Part shown: positions 43,155-55,014 of the stretch, piece after piece | Position numbering within the stretch: position 1 is the stretch's first letter | Layout: each line of letters begins with the position of its first letter | Source of the DNA: Megaustenia siamemsis | Taxonomy: Eukaryota > Mollusca > Gastropoda > Stylommatophora > Ariophantidae | NCBI GenBank assembly: GCA_032433765.1 | Contig: JAVIAB010000059.1 | Coordinates: 57,488,103 to 57,552,102 of the forward strand | DNA length: 64,000 nucleotides | Reading direction: 5' to 3' | Translations under genes and position numbers: made by a program | Notes under the pieces: model-generated | Databases searched by the model: none | Seen by the model: the letters and a program-made list of their open reading frames with translations, nothing else | Told to the model about the DNA's origin: nothing

Positions 43155-43765
43155 GACTAGAAAACCACCACAGAACTAAAGCTGTCAGAGATGTTGTCAT
43201 GAGTTCTGGATATTTGTACAGGTGCGATGCAAGTCAAGCACATACATTCATCATCCTCATCAGTACCATGCCTGCTGGCGTAGGTGATCATGTCTGTCCA
43301 CAACTTTCGATCTCGACAGTTATTTATCATTTCTGTTGTTGACCTTCTGCCAAGCCATTCTCTTAAGCTGTCTGGTATCTTTTCTCTTAGCTTCCCTCTA
43401 TCTCTTCGTCCCTCAACTTTCCCGGTTGTCACAATATATTCCAGCTGTTCCCTTCTCATTGCATGGCCAAAAAATGATGATTGTTTCTTCCTAATATTGG
43501 AAATAATCTCTCTTTTTGTTTTGGCCCTTTTCAGAACGTTTTCATTTCTCTTCTTAGCTGTTCATGGTACTCTCAACATTCTTCTGTAAAACCACATTTC
43601 TACAGACTCTAGTGATTTTCTTGTCTGTTGTCCTATTGTCCATGATTCACATCCATATGTTAAGACTGGCTCTACATAACATATAAGAACTCTTTTTCTT
43701 GTTTCTATTGTCAAAAATGGATTGCAAAGTACCTTCTTCATTTTTTGGAAAGCTGCACTTAGATT
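43155..43765 (-). mobile_element. LINE fragment, 3' part (family A)
   Basis: The - strand reads MRREQLEYIVTTGKVEGRRD, then REWLGRRSTTEMINNCRDRK, LWTDMITYASRHGTDEDDE. Upstream, in other frames, it has SWTIGQQTRKSLES. It closes with a GATGAGGATGATGA tail. It is nearly identical to 50165-50650. Confidence 0.87.
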
Positions 43766-44090
43766 AAAAAGTATGAATTACCTGCTGCCAGTCTAGGAAA
43801 TATCGAGGCTAGAAAATCTGGTGTTACTGACCCACATTCAGGACCACTGTCTACCTGTGCTTTCATTTACTTTCACTGCCTTCATTAACTTTTCATGGAG
43901 TTGTCGCTATCGTTAAAAACAGTTACTGTCTTCATGATGATGGGTGATCTAACTAGTCATCTATACTTGACTCCAATCTAATGTTTGTGTTTCTGCCACT
44001 GTTGTTTCAATTCCTCTTGCAAAAGTGCTAAAATAACAATGAGTAACATAATGAATCATCTAGCCCAATTTTTTTCTTTCATCATTTGCC
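43766..44090. other. Intron sequence with no recognised feature
   Basis: About 325 bases. No frame, tRNA head or repeat supported. Confidence 0.45.
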
Positions 44091-44222
44091 ATACCAGTTG
44101 TCATAGGCGATCATGTCCATGTTTCACAATCTTCTATCCACAGTGCTTCATATCAATTCTGTTATTAACTGTTTTTCATGCCATGACACCAAGCTATCTT
44201 GTATCTTCTCTCTTACAGGAAC
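44091..44222 (-). mobile_element. LINE fragment, 3' end (family A relative)
   Basis: The - strand matches 60295-60415: CATGGCATGAAAAACAGT, ATAGAAGATTGTG, ATGATCGCCTATGACAAC. Short and diverged. Confidence 0.65.
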
Positions 44223-45305
44223 CTAAAATTCTTGTAATCTAACCCGTTGTTTTAAGCTTGACAGACACCACATGAATATCTTTATTTTTACTCACAAAAG
44301 TGATTAAATTGTATTGTTGTATAAACAAACATAGTTGCTTGATGTTAAAATGAAAGATTAAATGTGTGTGAAATATGTTGGATGTTATGTATTATTATTT
44401 CACTAATGATCACCAGCGCTGTGAATACAAAAACATAGACCTACATCTTCCTTGTTTTATTTTGCCACCTGTGTCTATGTAAAGACCTGATGCTTGAGGA
44501 TTCTATTGTTCAGTTCTGAGCACAGAATGACCAGTTTATTTCCAGCATCTTCTTCATAGATTGAATAACATGAATACATTTTCAGAAAAATAATGAAGGA
44601 TTATGTTTTATTCTGTTCTGTTCTCTTGTCCTTGTGAGTTGTAGACGGCACATAGGGCGGAAATTCTAGACTGTTCATGTCTGATGATTTTTGCTGTTAA
44701 ACACTAGTCTTAGCACAGGACCCATGCCTTGCTTCTCATAGAATGTCCCTGTTCTGGACTGTTCTGGAATTGTACTTTTAAAATCAAAATATGTGATAAG
44801 ACCAAATATACAAACTAGAACTGAATGTTAACAAATAATCTGAAGAAGAAATTAAAGGGGAAAAAAAAAGAAAACATGAAGAGAAATTGTAGAAAAACAA
44901 AGCATTTATTGAGATTGTCATTTGACCTGGAATTTTTTGACATTCTCAAATAACATTTTGTGTGCTTGTGTTCACCTGATGACTAAAGGAATACACATCT
45001 TTGTCATCCACCCTTAAAAGGACGTTATGCTGGCATGTGTGCGTTGTGTTGAGGTTTTGCAGTAGAACTGTGATATTTAAACCTTTGGTTTAACACACCC
45101 GGCTTCAGCACATCATTTTTGAGCATGTTTTCTTCCCTTTTCTATTCCTACTTGCTTGGCCAGACTAGACAGGTTAGTCTGTTTCTAGAGGCGCCGCGAA
45201 GAGGTTGGGTAGGGTCTGGATGGTTCTGTGAGTTACTGACTGTTCCAGCTCTGTTGCTGTGAGGCACCTTGCCTCCAAAATGACAATTTGATCACCACAC
45301 TAGAC
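44223..45305. other. Intron sequence with no recognised feature
   Basis: The longest unique-looking intron stretch. I searched it for exon-like cysteine or Gly-Gly patterns and found none. It leads straight into the 35-bp array. Confidence 0.5.
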
Positions 45306-45310
45306 CATCT

Positions 45311-48178
45311 GTCTGGGAGGGCATGTTTTCCTGAGTGTTTATGTTGGTTGGGAGGACATGTTTCCCTGAGTGTTCATGTTGGTTGGGAGGACATGTTTCC
45401 CTGAGTGTTTATGTTGGTTGGGAGGACATGTTTTTCTGAGTGTTTATGTTGGTTGGGAGGACATGTTTCCCTGAGTGTTTATGTTGGTTGGGAGGACATG
45501 TTTCCCTGAGTGTTCATGTTGATTGGGAGGACATGTTTCCCTGAGTGTTTATGTTGGTTGGGAGGACATGTTTCCATGAGTGTTCATGTTGGTCGGGAGG
45601 ACATGTTTCCCTGAGTGTTCATGTTGGTTGGGAGGACATGTTTCCCTGAGTGTTTATGTTGGTTGGGAGGACATGTTTTTCTGAGTGTTTATGTTGGTTG
45701 GGAGGACATGTTTCCCTGAGTGTTTATGTTGGTTGGGAGGACATGTTTCCCTGAGTGTTCATGTTGATTGGGAGGACATGTTTCCCTGAGTGTTTATGTT
45801 GGTTGGGAGGACATGTTTCCATGAGTGTTCATGTTGGTTGGGAGGAAATGTTTCCCTGAGTGTTCATGTTAGTTGGGAGGACATGTTTCCCTGAGTGTTC
45901 ATGTTAGTTGGGAGGACATGTTTCCCTGAGTGTTCATGTTAGTTGGGAGGACATGTTTCCCTGAGTGTTCATGTTGGTTGGGAGGACATGTTTCCCTGAG
46001 TGTTCATGTTATTTGGGAGGACATTTTTCCCAGAGTGTTCATGTTAGTTGGGAGGACATGTTTCCCTGAGTGTTTATGTTGGTTGGGAGGACATGTTTCC
46101 CTGAGTGTTTATGTTGGTTGGGAGGAAATGTTTCCCTGAGTGTTCATGTTAGTTGGGAGGACATGTTTCCCTGAGTGTTCATGTTGGTTGGGAGGACATG
46201 TTTCCCTGAGTGTTCATGTTAGTTGGGAGGACATGTTTCCCTGAGTGTTTATGTTGGTTGGGAGGACATGTTTCCCTGAGTGTTTATGTTGGTTGGGAGG
46301 AAATGTTTCCCTGAGTGTTCATGTTAGTTGGGAGGACATGTTTCCCTGAGTGTTCATGTTAGTTGGGAGGACATGTTTCCCTGAGTGTTCATGTTAGTTG
46401 GGAGGACATGTTTCCCTGAGTGTTCATGTTGGTTGGGAGGACATGTTTCCCTGAGTGTTCATGTTGGTTGGGAGGACATGTTTCCCTGAGTGTTTATGTT
46501 GGTTGGGAGGACATGTTTCCCTGAGTGTTCATGTTGGTTGGGAGGGCATGTTTCCCTGAGTGTTTATGTTGGTTGGAAGGACATGTTTCCTGAGTGTTCA
46601 TGTTAGTTGGGAGGACATGTTTCCCTGAGTGTTCATGTTGGTTGGGAGGACATGTTTCCCTGAGTGTTTATGTTGGTTGGGAGGACATGTTTCCCTGAGT
46701 GTTCATGTTGGTTGGGAGGACATGTTTCCCTGAGTGTTCATGTTATTTGGGAGGACATTTTCCCAGAGTGTTCATGTTAGTTGGGAGGACATGTTTCCCT
46801 GAGTGTTTATGTTGGTTGGGAGGACATGTTTCCCTGAGTGTTCATGTTGATTGGGAGGACATGTTTCCCTGATTGTTTATGTTGGTTGGGAGGACATGTT
46901 TCCATGAGTGTTCATGATTGTTGGGAGGAAATGTTTCCCTGAGTGTTCATGTTAGTTGGGAGGACATGTTTCCCTGAGTGTTCATGTTAGTTGGGAGGAC
47001 ATGTTTCCCTGAGTGTTCATGTTAGTTGGGAGGACATGTTTCCCTGAGTGTTCATGTTGGTTGGGAGGACATGTTTCCCTGAGTGTTCATGTTAGTTGGG
47101 AGGACATGTTTCCCTGAGTGTTTATGTTGGTTGGGAGGACATGTTTCCCTGAGTGTTCATGTTGGTTGGGAGGGCATGTTTCCCTGAGTGTTTATGTTAG
47201 TTGGGAGGACATGTTTCCCTGAGTGTTTATGTTAGTTGGGAGGACATGTTTCCCTGAGTGTTTATGTTGGTTGGGAGGACATGTTTCCCAGAGTGTTCAT
47301 GTTGGTTGGGAGGACATGTTTCCCTGAGTGTTCATGTTGGTTGGGAGGACATGTTTCCCTGAGTGTTCATGTTAGTTGGGAGGACATGTTTCCCTGAGTG
47401 TTTATTTTAGTTGGGAGGACATGTTTCCCTGAGTGTTCATGTTGGTTGGGAGGACATGTTTCCCTGAGTGTTCATGTTAGTTGGGAGGACATGTTTCCCT
47501 GAGTGTTCATGTTGGTTGGGAGGACATGTTTCCCTGAGTGTTCATGTTAGTTGGGAGGACATGTTTCCCTGAGTGTTCATGTTAGTTGGGAGGACATGTT
47601 TCCCTGAGTGTTCATGTTGGTTGGGAGGACATGTTTCCCTGAGTGTTCATGTTAGTTAGGAGGACATGTTTCCCTGAGTGTTCATGTTGGTTGGGAGGAC
47701 ATGTTTCCCTGAGTGTTCATGTTAGTTGGGAGGACATGTTTCCCTGAGTGTTCATGTTGGTTGGGAGGACATGTATCCCTGAGTGTTCATGTTAGTTGGG
47801 AGGACATGTTTCCCTGAGTGTATATGTTAGTTAGGAGGACATGTTTCCCTGAGTGTTCATGTTAGTTGGGAGGACATGTTTCCCTGAGTGTTCATGTTGG
47901 TTGGGAGGACATGTTTCCCTGAGTGTTCATGTTAGTTGGGAGGACATGTTTCCCTGAGTGTTCATGTTGGTTGGGAGGACATGTTTCCCTGAGTGTTCAT
48001 GTTAGTTGGGAGGACATGTTTCCCTGAGTGTTCATGTTAGTTGGGAGGACATGTTTCCCTGAGTGTTTATGTTAGTTGGGAGGACATGTTTCCCTGAGTG
48101 TTTATTTTAGTTGGGAGGACATGTTTCCCTGAGTGTTCAGGTTAGTTGGGAGGACATGTTTCCCTGAGTGCTCATGTT
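45311..48178. repeat. 35-bp tandem repeat, about 82 units
   Basis: Unit landmarks are GGGAGGACATGTTTCCCTGA and GTGTTCATGTTGGTT. Variants TTGGTTG/TTAGTTG and TTCATG/TTTATG recur in repeated order (for example 45340-45560 resembles 45620-45830), which suggests block duplication. Rare one-base deletions occur near 46595 and 46755. Confidence 0.97.
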
Positions 48179-48239
48179 GGTAGATAGGTTCAGTAAAGTA
48201 TCTAAAGGCCTTGCTGCATTGGGGAGTGGTGTGATGTGC

Positions 48240-48335
48240 CCCCACATCTCACAGATTTTTTTTTTTTTTTTGAAAGGCTGAGCTGTACACCAAACCAAAA
48301 AGTGTACAAATTAGAAAAAAAAAAAACCTTACATG
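48240..48335. repeat. poly-T and poly-A runs
   Basis: A 17-T run near 48257 and a 12-A run near 48315, about 60 bases apart. Otherwise unremarkable. Confidence 0.8.
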
Positions 48336-48439
48336 TCCCTTTATCCTGTGGCGCCCTCCTGATTGTTCTTGAGTTTTTTGGCTTCTTAGCGAGGCACTAT
48401 TCGTTCAACCTCAAACTATTTTGTCTAGGTTATATAAGA

Positions 48440-48606
48440 CCATAGCTGTCATTGTAAAAACTATTGTTATCGAAACAGAACCATAGATTTTAGAAGCAGT
48501 GATCTCTGCAATATGTGCCCTTTTGGCATGCAAGGTTTCTGTTTTTGAGATTGTGGTTCTGCCTTATGTTGCGTCTTCGGCTTGAAAGGACAATAGATAG
48601 ATATAT
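48440..48606 (+). repeat. SINE-like element N, copy 2 (5'-truncated)
   Basis: CATAGCTGTCATTGTAAAAA, GCAGTGATCTCTGCAATATG, TTGGCATGCAAGG, then GGCTTGAAAGGACAATAGAT and a GATA-type tail. Confidence 0.8.
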
Positions 48607-49465
48607 ATAAGACCATGATTACAGTGAAACAATTGTTTGTAAAACTACATTTTAATTGGTTATGTGTATCCATGTAGCTGATTTGTTAGCCTCAGTATTT
48701 ATAGTTCATTTCAAATGGTGGTTTGGTACAGTATGATAAGTTAGCAAATGTACAAGCGTTGCTATTTTTGCGCACATTTTATTTTCATTAAATGTTATAT
48801 GTAGATTTATTGTAATAAATAAAAGGATGCAGACAATTGTGCATAGAGTATGGTTTTCCTTACAAATTGAGTTGTAAGGTTTATACAAGCTTATTTTTTT
48901 GTAGGTAAAACTCTTACAAATTAAGGGTAACCCTTTCAAGTTGGAAGGTATGTTTAAGGGTATGCAATGTGCCCAGAGTTCTCGCCTCAAATATCATCCT
49001 TCTTGACTTGAGCTAGTTCTGATGCTGTCTTCTATGACCTGTAAGATCTAGCTAGCATTATGCAACAGTGTAACTGTAATGTTCCTCTTAAGTCAGGTAC
49101 ATTGAAACATGACAGTAATACATCCAGCTGTATGTTATGTGGATCCTAGACTATACAACAGTGTAACTGCAAATGTTACTCTTAAGTGCATTAAAATCTG
49201 ACAGTAATACACCCATCCATATATTCCATGTGGATCTCAGACCATGCAAAAGAAATTTCCACAGAGTGCAGTGATGATGGTCCTAACATAACATAAAATA
49301 ACATAACATAACATAACCCTCATTCTCTGACCAAAGGGAGGGTACTAATGTTTTTTTCCCACTTGGTCGACTGGAGGATGTGTCTCAAACCTCATGTTCT
49401 ATAGTGAGACCAGAAACAAGTGCTCATGTAGCCATAAACTAAAGACTCTGCTCTTTATTCTTCAG
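48607..49465. other. Intron sequence with a short ACATA repeat
   Basis: Mostly unique AT-rich intron. 49284-49316 is an ACATA-type microsatellite. Two related phrases (GCAACAGTGTAACTG / ACAACAGTGTAACTGCAAATG, near 49060 and 49155) show a local 90-base duplication. Confidence 0.55.
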
Positions 49466-49629
49466 GTATATATGGCCATAGCGCTGTGTACGACTACTTT
49501 ACACAAACAGTTTACATCTATGGTGGCTATCTGTTTCGATCTGACCAATGGTATGTCTCTCGAGAGCTTTTCACACTTGATGCCAAGTTAAAGAAATGGA
49601 ACATGCTGTATCCATATATGCATAGTGAT
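49466..49629 (+). CDS. megf8: MEGF8-like exon 8: kelch blade 4
   Basis: The acceptor is CTCTTTATTCTTCAG at 49465 and the donor AGTGAT|GTAAGT at 49630. Two bases finish a Gly codon, then IYGHSAVYD, VYIYGGYLF, ELFTLDAKLKKWNML. The Y-G-H-S-A-V-Y motif is shared with MEGF8. It ends in phase 0. Confidence 0.93.
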
Positions 49630-49689
49630 GTAAGTATTTTTTCTTTTTTGTTTTTGAAGTTTTATTATTTCATAATTGTTTTCATAAGA

Positions 49690-49995
49690 AAAGAAAACAA
49701 ACAATGAAGTCTTAAAACAACTAAAAATGAAAAGAGAACTTTTAAACACAATTCAAACCAGACAATTGAGATTTTTGGGGCATGTTAAAAAATACAACAG
49801 CCTACTAAAAGTAATCTTGGAAGGGGAAATACAAGGTAGAAGGGGCAGAAGCAGACCAAGACTACTGTGAATGAGTAACATTAAAAGATGGACAAGTCAG
49901 CCTATAACAACCTGCACCATGAAAGCAAGAGACAGACCAGAATGGCGCTCCATGGTAGCCAGCCTTCGATGCAGAGATGGCACTCAATGACAATT
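49690..49995 (+). mobile_element. LINE fragment, 3' end (family B)
   Basis: It reads NEVLKQLKMKRELLNTIQTR, LRFLGHV, GRRGRSRPR, then SNIKRW, KARDRPEWRSMV, ASLRCRDGTQ. This is a complete-looking LINE C-terminus with frame breaks. The same end is at 31850-31955. Confidence 0.82.
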
Positions 49996-50165
49996 ATTTA
50001 ATAACCTTGTTACATCAGTTTTTCTCTACAGTTGTGAAACATGGACCCTTACATCAGAACTGGAGGAGAGATTATAAGCTTGGAGATGAAGTGTTATTGT
50101 AAGGTTTTGGGCGTCTGTTACTTAGACCATATCACAAATGAAAAAGTTCATACACACAAGAATCA
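49996..50165 (+). mobile_element. LINE fragment, post-RT region
   Basis: LFNNLVTSVFLYSCETWTLT then ELEERL is the C-E-x-W region seen in all these LINEs. It breaks off in an ATCATCATCATC run next to the following antisense copy. Confidence 0.68.
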
Positions 50166-50650
50166 TCATCATCATCAAGTACCGGGCCTACTGGCGTAGG
50201 TGATCATGTCTCTCCACAACCTTCGATCTCTGCAGCTATTTATCATTTCTGTTGTTGACCTTCTGCCAAGCCATTCTCTTAAGCTGTCTGTTATTTTTTC
50301 TCTTTGCTTCCCTCTATCTCTTCGTCCTTCAATTTTTCCAGTTGTTACAATATACTCCAGTTGTTCTCTTCTCATTACATGGCCAAAAAATGATGATTGT
50401 TTCTTCCTAATATTGGAAATTAGCTCTCTTTTTGTTTTGACCTCTCTCAGAACATCTTCATTATACTCTTCTTAGCTGTCCATGGTACTCTCAACATTCT
50501 TCTGTAAAACCACATTTCTACAGACTCCAGTGATTTTCTTGTCTGTTGTCCTATTGTCCATGATTCGCATCCATATGTGAAGACTGGCTCTACATAACAT
50601 TTAAGAACTCTTTTTCTTGTGTCAATTGTTATTGCAAAGAAGCACTGAAT
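50165..50650 (-). mobile_element. LINE fragment, 3' part (family A)
   Basis: The - strand reads MRREQLEYIVTTGKIEGRRD, then RKSLESVEMWFYRRMLRVPW and RDRRLWRDMITYASRPGT. It is a close sister of 43155-43765. Confidence 0.88.
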
Positions 50651-50885
50651 GAAATGGTTTGGCCACATATCTGAATCGTCTAGCCTAGCAAAAACCATTT
50701 CTGTAAGGAAAAATGAAAGGAACAAGGACAGGTAGACACATAAAGAGATGGAAGGGTAACATCAAAGAATGGCTTGGCCTTGACCGTGTAAAGTTCCATA
50801 GAATGACTGAAGACATAGAGAAAATGGGGAAGATTGACTAAGTCTGTCAATGGTGCCCCAACTACTCAGTTTTAATAAATGAACA
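50640..50885 (+). mobile_element. LINE fragment, 3' end (family C)
   Basis: KWFGHISESSSLAKTI, then in broken frames GNIKEWLGL and KVPxNDxRHREN, ending like 28245-28425. Head-to-head with the preceding antisense copy. Confidence 0.72.
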
Positions 50886-51044
50886 AGAAGAAGACTTCAT
50901 AAAGTTCTCTTTCATGTTTGGTTTCTTAAGCTGAACAAATTTTGTACTGGCATATTTATTTCATTTAAATTTTGTTTATTAAATTTCTTCAACTGTATAA
51001 GAATGTACATATCCAGTTTCCATTACTGGATACCCTCGTTTATC

Positions 51045-51375
51045 AGACTATGGGGATATGAAAGAGCAGACAGGTTGGCTAGCTGCGCTGTCGTTGAGGA
51101 CGGGCAACCAATGAATCGGGTGGATATCATCAATGCCCTCCGAGATGTGGGAAGAGCACAGGACTTCGACAAACACAGATCCACGTCACATTATCGGATG
51201 ATGGAAATGGGAGTTAAGATGGGCACAGCCAGAAATGAGAAACTCAGTGTCAGTGTAAGAAGACTTATCAACCAATGCAGAACTGGAGTCATCAGTCGCT
51301 GGACACTGCGGGACTTGCTGAGGAGAGGATCTGAGCACCTATGGACATGATCAGAGTGCAATGATGATGACCCGC
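51045..51375 (+). mobile_element. LINE fragment, RNase H end (family J)
   Basis: GYERADRLASCAVVEDGQPM, then NALRDVGRAQDF, SVRRLINQCRTGVISRWTL and LLRRGSEHLWT, stop. Ends GTGCAATGATGATGA. It is an open frame of about 100 codons and the best preserved J end here. Confidence 0.85.
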
Positions 51376-51487
51376 AAATAACTCAATCTGACACATTCTG
51401 ACTTCAGGGGTAAAGTTGATGGGAGGTTTCTATTCATGGTTTGTTCACACAGAATCTGTCCACCAGACAAACAAGGTTTGAAGGGTG

Positions 51488-52022
51488 ACATACATGACAT
51501 TTCACATTTGTATAATATAGATGACATTTCACATGTGTATAATATAGATGACATTTCACGTCTGTACAATGTAAATGACATTTCATATCTGTACAATATA
51601 CATGACATTTCACATCTGTATAATATAGATGACATTTCACATCTGTACAATGTAAATGACATTTCATATCTGTACAATATACATGACATTTCACATCTGT
51701 ATAATATAGATGACATTTCACATCTGTACAATGTAAATGACATTTCATATCTGTACAGTATAGATGACATTTCACATCTGCACAATATTGATATTTCACA
51801 TTTGTACATTATAGATGATATTTCACATTTGTACAATATAGATGATGTTTCACATTTGTATAATATACATGACATTTCACATTTGTACAATGTAGATGAC
51901 ATTTCACATCTGTACAATGTAGATGACATTTCACATCTTTACATTGAAGATGACATTTCACATTTCTACAATATGGATGACATCTCACATTTTTACAATA
52001 TAGATAACATTTCACATTTGTT
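51488..52022. repeat. 27-bp tandem repeat, about 20 units
   Basis: Unit landmark GATGACATTTCACATCTGTAC. The + strand stays open (51436-52074) and would read a nine-residue repeat with HLYNIDDIS. A three-unit higher order (ATAGAT, GTAAAT, ATACAT spacers) recurs from 51550 to 51760. Not taken as coding. Confidence 0.95.
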
Positions 52023-52475
52023 TGCCGAAGCTCTGATGCAATCAACTACTCAGGGAGACTTTTCACTTCTGTGAGACTGATAGTGCAATTGTCCCGATGT
52101 GCCAAGATTTATGCCCTTTGCATCTTCACAGATGATTGGAAGCAGTCTGATGGCGTTCTTCAATGATATCTGTTCTTTGCTGTTCTGCACAGCTACTTCT
52201 CCCAATGTTGCCAATGTTGGAACAAGATATCTAGTGGCTAAATGAACATGGCACTTTTATGACATGGGGGGTCTCACCTTTTTTTTTATTTAATCTTTTT
52301 TAGTTAATTTTGACTTTATTTTATTGTTCTATTCTTATGCTGTTTTTTTATATATCTTCTTTATGTGCTATAATTATCTGCCAGATGGTGCCTGTATTTC
52401 ACATTAATGGAGTATTCCCACAGGGATGTAGGAGAAAGACTTGAGAAAAAAAAATGGCAGTGCATCGAACATTAT
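52023..52475. other. Intron sequence with no recognised feature
   Basis: No supported element. T-rich around 52280-52360. Confidence 0.5.
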
Positions 52476-52479
52476 CATC

Positions 52480-52690
52480 TATAATTGTGAAAAGTGTGTG
52501 GGCATATGATGAAAAGAGTTAATAAGAGAATTGCAAAGCAAGCACTAAAATTAGAGATAGTGAACAAAAGAAAAAGTGGCCATTCTAGAACAATAAGAAC
52601 ACTAAGATGAGAAGCAACATAAGCAGGCAATAGTTCCTTTGTCAAGATTGAAAGGCTCATTTTGAACAGGGATGTGTAATGAGACACACT
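52480..52690 (+). mobile_element. LINE fragment, 3' end
   Basis: TGTGTGGGCATATGATGAAA, AGAATTGCAAAGCAAGCACT and later words match the L1-type end (GHMMRR, RIAKQAL) in a more diverged form. Confidence 0.65.
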
Positions 52691-53029
52691 GTGCTAGTGT
52701 CTTCTTCTACTTTTCTCTTTCTCACTGGTACTGAAAAGGTGTCGTGGTTATATCATTTGTCATTCTTGAGCTGCTCGAACTGTCTGAATTAGTGATTTTC
52801 CTTTGTTGTTACATGTCCTTGTGTAAATATGTCCACATATTGTGTAAATGTGCTTGTGTGAAGTCTGATAAAATTGTGATAAGTCTGATCAAAGATTTGT
52901 TGGAGATGAAGAGTCTTTCATTTCTGCCCTATGTTCCATCTTCATCTTGAATTCACTCATTTGATTGAAACAACACAACTCTACAACAATCATGGATCAC
53001 CCTATTTTTGTGAACTCTTTTTCTTTCAG
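52691..53029. other. Intron end before exon 9, no recognised feature
   Basis: Unique-looking. A pyrimidine tract at 53008-53029 serves the acceptor. Confidence 0.5.
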
Positions 53030-53174
53030 TGGGAGAGCCGGGTATTTCATGCAGCAGTTCATTTGGGAGATTCCATGGTGGTCATAGGTGGCTTGACTAT
53101 CAGCGGTAGCTATGCTAAAGATGTGCTGGTCTACAGATATGCCTGCAATACCTGGCACCGCCTCAAGTTTAATG
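53030..53174 (+). CDS. megf8: MEGF8-like exon 9: kelch blade 5
   Basis: The acceptor is TTTTTCTTTCAG at 53029 and the donor TTTAATG|GTGATT at 53175. It reads ESRVFHAAVHLGDSMVVIGG, then DVLVYRYACNTWHRL. R-x-F-H-A and G-D-x-M-V-V-x-G-G are hallmarks of this MEGF8 blade. The donor GTGATT is weaker than a GTAAGT consensus and is followed by a 14-T run. Phase 0 to phase 1. Confidence 0.92.
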
Positions 53175-53337
53175 GTGATTTTTTTTTTTTTTCATTTTTG
53201 TAATTTTTTTGTTATCCCTTTTTTTTCTACAGGGTATCATAAATAGTCCCAATCCGGCCCAATTTTTAGAGATCATTGTACTTTTTTTTTTCTTGTAATT
53301 TTAATTGTGCAGATAGTTGCTGAGGAGTCAGAAATAT

Positions 53338-53923
53338 AAAGCTGGTATAAGCAAATAAAGTAAAAGCTTTGTTAAAATATATAACTGGCATTGACAAACA
53401 GACAAAATAAAACTGTTAAAATATAAAACTGGCTTAGGCAAACAAATGAAATAATACTTTGTTAAAATATAAAACTGGGATAGGAAAGCAAACAAAAAAA
53501 AAACTTTGTTCAAATATAAAACTGGGATAGGAAAACAAAGAAAATAAAAACTTTGTTAAAATATAAAACTGGGATAGGAAAACAAACAAAAAAAAACTTT
53601 GTTAAAATATAAAACTGGGATAGGAAAACAAAGAAAATAAAAACTTTGTTAAAATATAAAACTGGGATAGGAAAACAAACAAAAAAATACTTTGTTAAAA
53701 TATAAAACTGGGATAGGAAAACAAACAAAAAATAACTTTGTTAAAATATAAAACTGGGACAGTAAAACAAACAAAAAAAACTTTGTTAAAATATAAAACT
53801 AGCATAGTAAAACAAACAAAAAAAAACTTTGTTAAAATATAAAACTGGGATAGGAAAACAAACAAAAAAATACTTTGTTAAAATATAAAACTGGGATAGG
53901 AAAACAAACAAAATAAAACTACT
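53338..53923. repeat. About 46-bp tandem repeat, about 12.5 units
   Basis: Unit landmarks are TTTGTTAAAATATAAAACTG and GGATAGGAAAACAAACAAA. Period varies 44-47 because of A-run length. Confidence 0.94.
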
Positions 53924-54059
53924 CTAGTCTGTTTCCTGAGGGTGTAAGAAAATTTATTGAAGAAAGATGATGCTTGAGTTTAAACTTGAGTTTAAACTGA
54001 GAAGTGTTCACCTCTTGGTGATGTCAGTTGTGTCTTGTTTTCACCTAACTTACAATTGA

Positions 54060-54795
54060 CATACATACCATGGACATTATGGTGAAGAAAAGTTAAAATA
54101 TGGGACTCAGCCTTAAAAGCAAAAAGACAGAAGTAATGGTAACAACAAAGAAAAAGACATTACTGCAATGCACAATAAAGACATGTGGAACAATATTAAA
54201 ACAGGTAAATGAATTTAAATATCTAGGAACAATTGCTAACCTTGGATGATAGATGTACAACAGAGGTGAGATGCAGAATGGCTCAAGCAGCTTTCCAAAA
54301 AATGAGGAAGATACTGTGCAATCCATTTTTGACAATAGAAACAGCAAAAAGAGTTCTTAAATTTTATGTAGAGCCAGTCTTAACATATGGATGTGAATCC
54401 TAGACAATAGGACAACAGACAAGAAAATCGCTGGAGTCTGTAGAAATGTGGTTTTACAGAAGAATGTTGTGAATACCATGGACAGCTAAGAAGAGTAATT
54501 AAAACGTTCTGAAAGAGGCCAAAGCAAAAAGAGAGCTAATATCCAATATTAGGAAGAAACAATCGTCATTTTTTGGCCATGTAATGAGAAGAGAACAGTT
54601 GGAATATATTGTAACAACTGGGAGAATTGAGAGATGAAGAGATAGAGGGAAGCAATGAGAAAAGATACCAGACAGCTAAAAAGAATGGCTTGGCAGAAGG
54701 TCAACAATGGAAATGATAACTGCTGAGATCAAAAGTCGTGGAAAGACATGATCACCTACGCCAGCAAGCTTGGTACTTGATGATGATGAACTTAC
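54060..54795 (+). mobile_element. LINE fragment, post-RT to 3' end (family A)
   Basis: It reads VNEFKYLGTIANLG, then in broken frames TTDKKIAG, then the nucleotide family A end with AGATCAAAAGTCGTGG, ACATGATCACCTACGCCAGC and a GATGATGA tail. It is the longest family A copy in the window. Confidence 0.82.
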
Positions 54796-54845
54796 AATAG
54801 TATCAGCTGTCTAGCTGTGCCAGATTTTATTTTTAGAATTTGTGG

Positions 54846-55012
54846 AATAAAAAGTAGAAAGTAAAGGGTCCGTTCCATATCAGGAATATGGTCCATATTT
54901 TCAGTGAACCACAGCACATTTTATGGGTAATATGGTTGGCATCACCTCTGGCTTTCCTACTTTCTCAGAAAATCCAATAACCTTTTAAGGCTGGGTGAAC
55001 CTAGGACTACGG
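54846..55012 (-). repeat. SINE family A, head missing
   Basis: Body landmarks of SINE A (AAAGTAAAGGGTCCG, GGAATATGG, TAAGGCTGGGTGAAC) without the tRNA-like head. It abuts the LINE at 55015. Confidence 0.72.
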
Positions 55013-55014
55013 TC

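Noticed and set aside
51436..52074. A 212-codon protein with HLYNIDDIS repeats
   Set aside because: The 27-base unit stays open in three frames on both strands, as seen by overlapping frames.
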